A stretch of DNA of 64,000 bases. Origin: Natrononativus amylolyticus (GTDB taxonomy: Archaea > Halobacteriota > Halobacteria > Halobacteriales > Natrialbaceae). The stretch lies in assembly GCF_024362525.1 (NCBI RefSeq), contig NZ_CP101458.1, positions 2,666,001-2,730,000 of the forward strand, read 5' to 3'. This document shows positions 1-6,759 of this stretch, in pieces. A program made the translations under genes and the position numbers. How positions within the stretch are numbered: position 1 is the stretch's first letter; each line of letters begins with the position of its first letter. The notes under the pieces are model-generated. The model did not search any database and had not been told where the DNA came from. It saw nothing but the letters and a program-made list of their open reading frames with translations.

Positions 1-60
1 GGCCGCCTCGCTCTCTGGCGCGCGGCCGTCGTCGAGGTCGAAGGGATCGGTCGTGGTCAT
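1..60 (-). CDS. N-terminus of a truncated gene, possibly ABC permease (partial)
   Basis: An ATG at position 60 opens a minus-strand frame that runs off the window edge; the visible residues begin MTTTDPFDLDDGRAP. It starts 18 bases after the stop of the binding-protein gene upstream and in the same direction, so it is probably the next gene of that operon. In iron(III)-type importers this place is usually taken by the two-domain permease, and a short acidic N-terminal tail before the first membrane helix is normal for haloarchaeal permeases (the thiamine permease at 53.5 kb has one). The product is inferred from position only. Confidence 0.4.
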   Translation of the reverse strand, partial: MTTTDPFDLDDGRAPESEAA

Positions 61-78
61 TCGTGCGGGCGATACCGG

Positions 79-1173
79 CTACAGAATACCCTCCTCACGG
101 AGGAGATCGAGCGTCGGCTCGAGGTCGACCAGCCCTGCCAGGTCGAACGACGGCGGCTCGAACTCGTCGGTGCTCGGCAGTTGCTCGAGGGGGTCGACGC
201 CGTCGACCGTGGGGTACTCCCAGGTCGTCGTCGCGAAGTACTCCTGGGCCTCTGCGGCGGTGAGGTGAGCGACGAAGTTCGCGGCCGCCTCCCCCCGGTC
301 GCTGTCGGCGAGCACCGCCCCGCCGGTGACGTTGAACATCGCGCCCGCGTCGTCGCTGGTGAAGGCGAGGTCGAGGGTGCTGTCCGGGTGGTCCCGAAGC
401 ACGTAGTGGTTGGTGAGGGCGATCCCGACCTCGCCGTCGGCGACCGCCTGGGCCATCGCGCTGTCGCCGCCCGGCGACGTCTGAACGTTCTGCTCGTCGA
501 CCATCGTCCGGAGCCACTCGCGGGTCGCCCCCTCGCCCCCGAGTTCCCGAAACACGGAGACGAACGCCTGGAACGAGCCCTGGTCGGGCGCCCACATGAC
601 GTCCCCGTGAAACCGGTCGTCGGTCGCGTAGTCGTCGATCGAGTCGGGGAGTTCCTCGGCGTCGAAGCGCTCGCTATCGTAGCCGATCGCCCGAAACCGC
701 CGGGTGAAGCCGACCCAGTGGCCGTCCGGGTCGCGGCTGTCCTCGGAGACGGACTCGAGTACCTCCTCGGGGAGCGTCGCGAGGTAGCCCTCCTCCTCGA
801 GGTGGGTCATCGACTGGGACTCGCTGCCGTAGAAGACGTCCGCCGGCGTCTCGGCTTCGGCCTCGATCGTGCTCACGAGGTCGGCGGTGTCGTCGTAGCG
901 GACCTCGAGTGCGAGGTCGTCGTAGCGGTCCTCGATGTACTCGAGGAGTTCGCCGACTCGCGTCTGGCTGCGCCCCGAGTAGATCGTGAGTTCGCCCTCG
1001 AGGTCAGGGAGATCGTCCATCGAGGTGCCGCCGGGATCGGGGCGGCCCTCGACGTACTCGGGATCGCCGAGCACGTCGGACCCCTCGTCGTCGCCGAGAC
1101 AGCCGGCGATCGGTCCAACCGCGAGCGCGCCCGCCACAGCGAGGATCGTGCGACGATCGTGTGACTCGAGCAT
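79..1173 (-). CDS. Iron(III)-type ABC transporter substrate-binding lipoprotein
   Basis: A 364-residue extracellular binding protein of solute-binding family 1, the group that includes FbpA/FutA iron binders. The N-terminus has a Tat motif (RR at residues 7-8) and a lipobox ending in Cys25, so it is probably anchored outside the membrane as a lipoprotein. The mature part starts with a strand of type ELTIYSGRSQ, and has the 'PADVFYGSES' and 'NVQTSPGGDSAMAQAVADGEVGIALTNHY' type regions usual in iron(III) binders (shown only in part). The ATG at 1173 was chosen because the Tat motif follows at once; a longer upstream frame reads into non-coding DNA. Iron is likely but other ligands are possible. 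The gene before the window edge is probably its permease. Confidence 0.8.
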   Translation of the reverse strand: MLESHDRRTILAVAGALAVGPIAGCLGDDEGSDVLGDPEYVEGRPDPGGTSMDDLPDLEGELTIYSGRSQTRVGELLEYIEDRYDDLALEVRYDDTADLVSTIEAEAETPADVFYGSESQSMTHLEEEGYLATLPEEVLESVSEDSRDPDGHWVGFTRRFRAIGYDSERFDAEELPDSIDDYATDDRFHGDVMWAPDQGSFQAFVSVFRELGGEGATREWLRTMVDEQNVQTSPGGDSAMAQAVADGEVGIALTNHYVLRDHPDSTLDLAFTSDDAGAMFNVTGGAVLADSDRGEAAANFVAHLTAAEAQEYFATTTWEYPTVDGVDPLEQLPSTDEFEPPSFDLAGLVDLEPTLDLLREEGIL

Positions 1174-1555
1174 AGCCCGGCCACGCCGCCGGACGGCAAA
1201 AACCTCGGTGTTCGGGGAGGGTAGTTCGCTGGAAAAGTATACACGCAAGCGTTGATTGACCACGTTGCCGGGGCGAGGCGACGACCTCCAACGCGTTATT
1301 ACCGGCGCGAAACGCGAAGACGACCCGACTCGAGCGCACCGCCGCTTGTGGGTCTTCCGGGCGGCGGCGATGTGAACGCGAACCGGAGTCATTGCCTACA
1401 CCGCACGCCGTTTCGGACAAGAGTCTGTTTCTGACAAAACGATCGAGCCAGTTTACCTCAGTGAGCGTGGTGAGAAACGAACCTGTCGAAGCGGCGGTGG
1501 CGGGGATACGACCTCGCAACACGACAGCCGATCGAACACGAGGCGACGACGAGAC
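1174..1555. other. Intergenic region between divergent genes
   Basis: This 382-base stretch separates two divergently read genes. I see no convincing gene in it. It must hold both promoters. On the minus strand a TATA-like stretch (GTATACTTTT, about 1236-1245) lies roughly 65 bases before the binding-protein start. No strong inverted repeat was found. Confidence 0.5.
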
Positions 1556-3610
1556 ATGACACCATACAAGACACATACGACGACGCGACGAACGATTCTC
1601 CAGGCGGTCGCGGCCGGGACCGCAGTCAGCGTCGTAACAAAGGCGGTAGCGGCACAGGAGGCGCTCGACGGAGAGATCGAACTCGGCGGTCGACGAAGCG
1701 CCTGGGTCGGCCAGGCGCCCGACGAGATCGCCGACGAACGGAACCCGACGCTGCGTCTGACCGAGGGTCAGGAGTACACGCTTACCTGGGAGAACCTCGA
1801 CGGTGACGGGCACAACGTCGTCATCGAGGACGAGGACGGCGAGAACTTCCTCAGCACGGACATCGTCTCCGGCGTCGGTACGACCCAGACCGTCGAGTTC
1901 ACCGCGGAGGCCGGAATGGCCGAGTACTACTGTGCGCCCCACCCCTCGTCGATGCGCGGCGAGATCGAACTCGTCGACGGCGAGGAGGCCGAGGAGGAAG
2001 AGCCCGTCGAGGAAGAACCCGACGAGAACGGCGTACTCGTTCCCGAAGGGCCGACCGTCGGCCTCGAGACCGTCGCCGACGGACTGGCGGCGCCGGTCGA
2101 CCTCCAGGCCGCCCCCGGGGACGACGAGAACCGGTACGTCGTCGACCAGGTCGGGCAGATCTACGTCCACGGCCCGGACGGACTCGAGGAGGAGCCGTTT
2201 CTCGACCTCGAAGACCGGATGGTCGAACTCGATCCGGACTTCGACGAGCGCGGGCTCCTCGGACTCGCCTTCCACCCGGAGTTCGAGGAGAACCGCCGGT
2301 TTTTCGTCCACTACAGCGCGCCGGCACCGGATGGGGCAGAGATCGACGAGGGCGAAGACGGAGACGAGGAGGACGAACCTGAGGAAGAGGTCGACGAAGA
2401 AGAACCGGAAGAGGAGAATGACGACGAAACCGACGAGGACGAGGACGAACTCGACCACATCGGCACTATCGCAGAGTTCGAGGCGGACGACGACGGCACG
2501 TCGGCGGACCCGGGCTCCGAGCGGATCATCCTCGAGATACCGCACCCGCAGTTCAACCACAACGCCGGTCCGCTCGCGTTCGGCCCGGACGACGGCTATC
2601 TGTACGTGACAACCGGCGACGGTGGCGCGGGCGGTGACGTCGGCCCGGGGCACGTCGACGACTGGTACGACGAGATCGAGGGCGGGAACGGACAGGACAC
2701 GAGCGAGAACCTCCTCGGCGGAATCCTTCGGATCGACGTCGACGAGAACGGTGAGGGCGACCAGCCGTACGCGATTCCGGACGACAATCCGCTGGTCGGC
2801 TACGACGACTACTTGCCGGAGTACTACGCCTGGGGGATGCGCAACCCCTGGGGAATGTCCTTCACCAGGGACGGTGAACTGCTGGCGGCAGACGTCGGCC
2901 AGGCGCTGTTCGAGATCATCAACCACGTCGAGCGAGGCGGCAACTACGGCTGGAACGTCAGGGAAGGGACCCACTGTTTCGACCCCGAAACGCCGGAGGA
3001 GCCCCCCGAAGACTGCCCGCAGGCTGTCGACGAGGACGTTCCCGAACCTCGCGGCGGCGAACCGTTACTCGACCCGGTCGTCGAGTACCCGCAGTTCTAC
3101 GGCGATCAGGAGATCGGGATCGCCGTCATCGGCGGCTACCTCTACGAGACCGGGACGGTTCCGGCCCTCGAGGGGAACTACGTCTTCGGCGACTGGAGCC
3201 TCTCGTTCGACGATCCCTCCGGGTCGCTGTTCGTCGCCTACCCGCCCGAGGGGTGGCCCGACGAAGACGACCTCGAGGAGACGTTCGCCGATCAGGTCCC
3301 CGAGGGTGCCGACGAGGAGATCTTCCAGGAGGACCGCTGGGAGGGGCTCTGGCCGGTGGAGCAACTGCAGGTCGAGGGCGACGTCGCGGAGAACGGCCGA
3401 CTCGAGCGGTTCGTGCTGGGCTTCGGCCGGGACGCCGACGACGAACTCTACGTGTTGACGACCGAGGAGGGCGGTCCGACCGGCGAGACCGGACAGGTCC
3501 ACCGGATCGTCGACGCGAACGGAGAGTCAGACGCGGACGAGGACGAGGAGGTCGAAGACGGCGAAGACGGCGAAGACGACGGTGAAGAGACGACGGAAGA
3601 CGAGTCCTGA
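1556..3610 (+). CDS. Exported cupredoxin / PQQ-dependent sugar dehydrogenase fusion
   Basis: A 684-residue exported oxidoreductase. Residues 1-33 form a Tat signal (RR at 11-12, cleavage near AVAAQ). Residues about 36-140 are a blue-copper (cupredoxin) domain with the four type 1 copper ligands in order: His86, Cys126, His129, Met133. After an acidic linker, residues about 165-660 match soluble aldose sugar / glucose-sorbosone dehydrogenases, six-bladed propellers that use PQQ: 'ERGLLGLAFHPEF' (231-243), 'FNHNAGPLAFGPDDGYLYVTTGD' region with His335 as the likely catalytic base. An acidic block (about 264-299) is inserted inside the propeller, and the C-terminus is acidic too. The copper domain probably takes electrons from the quinone. 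It lies near, and converges on, a second quinoprotein gene. Confidence 0.85.
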   Translation: MTPYKTHTTTRRTILQAVAAGTAVSVVTKAVAAQEALDGEIELGGRRSAWVGQAPDEIADERNPTLRLTEGQEYTLTWENLDGDGHNVVIEDEDGENFLSTDIVSGVGTTQTVEFTAEAGMAEYYCAPHPSSMRGEIELVDGEEAEEEEPVEEEPDENGVLVPEGPTVGLETVADGLAAPVDLQAAPGDDENRYVVDQVGQIYVHGPDGLEEEPFLDLEDRMVELDPDFDERGLLGLAFHPEFEENRRFFVHYSAPAPDGAEIDEGEDGDEEDEPEEEVDEEEPEEENDDETDEDEDELDHIGTIAEFEADDDGTSADPGSERIILEIPHPQFNHNAGPLAFGPDDGYLYVTTGDGGAGGDVGPGHVDDWYDEIEGGNGQDTSENLLGGILRIDVDENGEGDQPYAIPDDNPLVGYDDYLPEYYAWGMRNPWGMSFTRDGELLAADVGQALFEIINHVERGGNYGWNVREGTHCFDPETPEEPPEDCPQAVDEDVPEPRGGEPLLDPVVEYPQFYGDQEIGIAVIGGYLYETGTVPALEGNYVFGDWSLSFDDPSGSLFVAYPPEGWPDEDDLEETFADQVPEGADEEIFQEDRWEGLWPVEQLQVEGDVAENGRLERFVLGFGRDADDELYVLTTEEGGPTGETGQVHRIVDANGESDADEDEEVEDGEDGEDDGEETTEDES

Positions 3611-3633
3611 TCGACTCGAGGCGGGTTCCACTC

Positions 3634-3652
3634 GCTTTTCACGCTTTTCACT
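3634..3652 (+). terminator. T-rich tracts between convergent genes
   Basis: Two short runs (CTTTTCACGCTTTTCAC) follow the sugar dehydrogenase stop by about 25 bases. T-rich tracts without a stem are the usual archaeal termination signal. The opposite gene ends at 3713, so the stretch sits between two convergent genes. Confidence 0.35.
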
Positions 3653-3712
3653 CGGTAACGCCGAACGATCGAATCGAGTCGATCGGCTCCGATAAAATGT
3701 ACAGCGGGCGTT

Positions 3713-5602
3713 TCAGGTGCTCAGCGAGTAAACGGTGACGACGTTACCCGCGAGATTCTCGTCGAGGGCGCCGCCGCGCCGTCCGCCCGCAGTGATCGCC
3801 ACGTAGGTTTTCTCCTCGTAGGGATCGTGCCAGATGATCGGGTCGCCGTCGACGCCGACGCCGATGTCGTCGACCCAGACGCGCTCGCCGGTTTCGGTCG
3901 CGTACGCGACGAACTCGCCCTCCGGCGTGCCGGCGAACGTCAGGCCGGTCGGCGTCGAGACGCAGCCGCCCGCGGTCGAGGTTTCGATGTCGAGCCAGTC
4001 CCGCCACTTGATCCGTCCCGTGAGCGGATCGAGGCCGACGATAACGCTGTGGTAGCCGTTCCACTCGTCGGGCCGTGGATCGTCCATCAGCGCCGGGTCT
4101 TCCTCTTCGTCCTCATCGTCATCCTCGTCGTCTTCGACCTCCTCTTCCTCCTCGTCTCCCGGCTCGTCGTCGTCGTTCTCATCCTCATCGGCGCCGAGTT
4201 CCTCCTCTTCTTCCTCCTCCTCTTCGGGCTCGTCCGCGACCGGTTCGGCCCGGATCGTGTCCATGCCGATGTAGTTCTCGCCGGCTTCGTACTCGACTTC
4301 GTACCACGAGAACTTCATGGGCTGGTTCGTCCCCTTGACGACGTAGGTCTGGGTGTGTGGATCGTAGGCGCTCGCCTGCGGATTCGTCCCGCCTTGCAGT
4401 TCCGGCATCACCCACGGTGCCGACTCGAGGTCGTCCTGGGGCGGAAGCGCCCACATGTTCAGGTGCTGGACGTGCTCTTCGCTGCGCTGGTAGAGCTGGC
4501 CGGTCTCCATGTTCACCGTGTAGATCCATCCGGTCTTCCCGGCCCAGACCGCCATGCTGGTCTGTTCGCCGTCGATCTCCCCCTGGATCACCATGGGCGG
4601 GTTCGAGGAGTCGTAGTCCCACCAGTCGTGGGGCGCGTCCTGGAAGTGCCAGGCGTACTCGCCGGTGTTCGCGTCGACGCCGACTTTGCCCGCGGAGTAG
4701 GGGTTAAAGCCCGGCCGGACGGTTCCGTACCACGGGCCCGGGTTCGCCGAGGGGATGACTATCTGTTCGGTCCGCGGATCGAGCGCGCCCGCCGGCCAGG
4801 CGGTCGCGCCGCCGTGTCGCCAGGAGTCGCCGACCCACTCGTGCTCGGGCGTCATATTGACGCGCCACTCGATGTTGCCCTCGAGGTCGATCGCGTCGTA
4901 GAACCCGCTCACCCCGTACTCGCCGCCGAAGCTGCCCTTGCTGAGTCGCCCGTTGTAGATGATCGGCGGGAACGAGGAAGTCGTTCCGACGGCGCGCTCC
5001 CACTGGAGTTCCTCGTGCATGACGTTCTCGGCGGGTTCGCCGCGGTAGGCTGCCGCCCCGTTGAAGTACCACTCCTCCTCGCCCGTGTACCGATCGAGCG
5101 CCTGGACGCCCAGGTCGAGGGTACTCGTGTAGATTCGATCGCCGAGGACCGAGACGCCGCGTTCGGCCGACGGGCTCTCCTCGGAGGTGCCGACGTACGG
5201 CTCGTAGACGTGCGACCACAGGAACTCGCCGGTCCGGGCGTTGAGGGCGTGGACGTGGTCCGGTCCGAACGTGATGTACATCACCGGCGGGTCGCCCTGG
5301 ATAATGATCGGCGAGCCCTGGAAGTCGTTCTGCGGAGTCAGGTGCTCGAACTGATACTCCACTTCCAGCTGGCCGACGTTGTCGGGCGTGATCTCCTCGC
5401 CGACGTAGTGGCGCTGGTTCTCGTAGTTGTTACCGTACATCAACCAGTTCTCGGTCGTCGAACCGGAGGCGAGCAAGTCGTCCTCGGTCACGTCGACCTC
5501 GGGGATCTGGTCGGTGTCGTGCTGTTCGATATCGGACTCGCCCGGCTTTTCGTGCCACGGCGCGTCTTCCGGTAGCTCTTCTAAGTGTGATTCGAACGTC
5601 AT
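3713..5602 (-). CDS. PQQ-dependent (quinoprotein) alcohol dehydrogenase without its own signal peptide
   Basis: A 629-residue eight-bladed propeller of the methanol/alcohol dehydrogenase family. Expected metal and catalytic residues are all visible: Glu228 (in GGEYGV), Asn287 (in SANPGPW), Asp329 (in HDWWDYD), plus Asp331 two residues later, the extra acid seen in lanthanide-dependent XoxF/ExaF/PedH enzymes. The tryptophan-docking repeat 'GGCVSTPTGLTFAGTPEGEF' is near residue 545. The adjacent Cys-Cys disulfide of bacterial enzymes is absent. An insert of almost only Glu/Asp lies at about 459-505. The N-terminus is acidic, not a signal peptide, although family members work outside the membrane. 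ATG 5602 is preferred over GTG 5611 because a strong Shine-Dalgarno (GAGGTGA) lies 5 bases before it and overlaps the stop of the upstream Tat-exported partner. Confidence 0.88.
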   Translation of the reverse strand: MTFESHLEELPEDAPWHEKPGESDIEQHDTDQIPEVDVTEDDLLASGSTTENWLMYGNNYENQRHYVGEEITPDNVGQLEVEYQFEHLTPQNDFQGSPIIIQGDPPVMYITFGPDHVHALNARTGEFLWSHVYEPYVGTSEESPSAERGVSVLGDRIYTSTLDLGVQALDRYTGEEEWYFNGAAAYRGEPAENVMHEELQWERAVGTTSSFPPIIYNGRLSKGSFGGEYGVSGFYDAIDLEGNIEWRVNMTPEHEWVGDSWRHGGATAWPAGALDPRTEQIVIPSANPGPWYGTVRPGFNPYSAGKVGVDANTGEYAWHFQDAPHDWWDYDSSNPPMVIQGEIDGEQTSMAVWAGKTGWIYTVNMETGQLYQRSEEHVQHLNMWALPPQDDLESAPWVMPELQGGTNPQASAYDPHTQTYVVKGTNQPMKFSWYEVEYEAGENYIGMDTIRAEPVADEPEEEEEEEEELGADEDENDDDEPGDEEEEEVEDDEDDDEDEEEDPALMDDPRPDEWNGYHSVIVGLDPLTGRIKWRDWLDIETSTAGGCVSTPTGLTFAGTPEGEFVAYATETGERVWVDDIGVGVDGDPIIWHDPYEEKTYVAITAGGRRGGALDENLAGNVVTVYSLST

Positions 5603-5607
5603 CGGTC

Positions 5608-5614
5608 TCACCTC
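5608..5614 (-). promoter_or_regulatory. Shine-Dalgarno overlapping the upstream stop codon
   Basis: GAGGTGA on the minus strand complements the 3' end of archaeal 16S rRNA (CACCTCC). Its last three bases are the TGA stop of the partner gene, and the ATG of the alcohol dehydrogenase follows after 5 bases. This tight arrangement suggests that both proteins are made in a coupled way. Confidence 0.75.
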
Positions 5615-6543
5615 GCCCCCGCCATGGGAGCACGCTTGTCGTCCGTGATTCGCACGACGTCGTGGAGCAGGAACTCCTGTGCGATGATCATGATCGCCGA
5701 TCCCGCCGTGATCAGCGTCGTCAGGTGTTCGTCGGCGATACTACCCGCGGCCAGGTCCCGCGCTGCCGATCCCAGCAGGTAGTAGCCCCCGAGCATCGAC
5801 TTGATGTCCCAGAGCCCGCGGTCGATCATCTCCGGCGTGACCAGGACCGCACGCTGCCAGAGGAAGTGATCCAACCCGTCGATCCACAGCAGGGACCCCT
5901 CCGCGGCCCGCTGCTGGAGCGGCGCGACGTACTCGTGGACGACGCCGTCGTCGACCGCCTCCGCCGGCGGGTACTCGAGCGTCGGCATCCACCAGGACAG
6001 CTGTTCGCGTGCGTTGACGATGTTGGCGACCAGCGCCGCCTGCTCCTGGCCGCTGAAGCCGAGTTCGCCGAGCGTCGCCGGGAGCGAGTCGATGTGCAGG
6101 AGCTGTCGGGTCGTCGTCTCGATGTGCTCGGGCGTAAACGCCGGCAACGTCTCCTCGGCGCTCGAGAAGAAGCCCACCGCCGCCAGGTGGTCGTTGATCG
6201 CCCACGCGCCCGTCGTCAGCTCGCGGTAGGCCGACTGTCCCTGCTCGGGGACCCCCATCGCCTGGAGCTGGGGGAGTTGTTCGAAACTCGAGGCGAGCGC
6301 CGACAGCTCGCTGGTGAGCAACGCCTGGTCGAGCGAGCCGGTGAGCCCGGAACGGAGCGACTCGCCCATCTCCGCGAGTCCGGCCGTCGAACCGGTCGAA
6401 ACCTCCGAGCGGAGGTCGCCGAGCGTCGCGCCCGCGACGCCGGCACCGGCGATGACGCCGAGGGCCTTCAGGAACTCGCGCCGGTCCTCGTCGCTCACCT
6501 CCCCGTAGCTGTATCGTTCGTCTGGATTCGTCCCATATGCCAT
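5608..6543 (-). CDS. Tat-exported partner protein of the quinoprotein dehydrogenase, unknown family
   Basis: A 311-residue protein that I do not recognise. It opens with a clear Tat signal: acidic N-terminus, RREFLK at residues 21-26, then a hydrophobic segment (ALGVIAGAGVAGATLG). The rest looks helical, with many Leu/Ala-rich stretches, and ends with a hydrophobic helix (about residues 272-295) that could be a membrane anchor or a buried helix. No cysteine pairs or cofactor motifs are visible. It is the first gene of a two-gene unit with the signal-less alcohol dehydrogenase, whose ribosome binding site overlaps this stop codon. By context it is a second subunit, export carrier or membrane anchor; this is inference. 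Confidence 0.75.
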   Translation of the reverse strand: MAYGTNPDERYSYGEVSDEDRREFLKALGVIAGAGVAGATLGDLRSEVSTGSTAGLAEMGESLRSGLTGSLDQALLTSELSALASSFEQLPQLQAMGVPEQGQSAYRELTTGAWAINDHLAAVGFFSSAEETLPAFTPEHIETTTRQLLHIDSLPATLGELGFSGQEQAALVANIVNAREQLSWWMPTLEYPPAEAVDDGVVHEYVAPLQQRAAEGSLLWIDGLDHFLWQRAVLVTPEMIDRGLWDIKSMLGGYYLLGSAARDLAAGSIADEHLTTLITAGSAIMIIAQEFLLHDVVRITDDKRAPMAGAR

Positions 6544-6600
6544 GGTGCTTTATAACACACCACGGGCTCACCATTAGTATTATCCACACCCACACATTTT

Positions 6601-6612
6601 GAAATATATTTC
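6601..6612. promoter_or_regulatory. AT-rich perfect palindrome in a divergent promoter region
   Basis: GAAATATATTTC is a perfect 12-base palindrome, in the AT-rich gap between the dehydrogenase-partner gene (minus) and the ABC exporter (plus). It lies about 58 bases before the minus-strand start. It could serve as a symmetric TATA element, or as an operator. Confidence 0.45.
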
Positions 6613-6759
6613 TACGAGCACGAGCGTTCGCTACTCTTGTCGTGTGTCGGTGCGACAAAAACCGGGTGCTGTCATGCGATCGGGTGGGAACCAGTCGCCG
6701 GTCTAACGGTGTCGGGAAACCGATGTGGGTTTACGGTTCGAAACAGTAGCGACTCGTCA

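Noticed and set aside
1004-2974. Minus-strand open frame of 656 codons
   Set aside because: It mirrors the cupredoxin-sugar dehydrogenase gene and has no recognisable motif.
6731-6750. GGTTCGAA, similar to a tRNA T-loop
   Set aside because: No matching T stem, acceptor stem or anticodon arm could be built around it.
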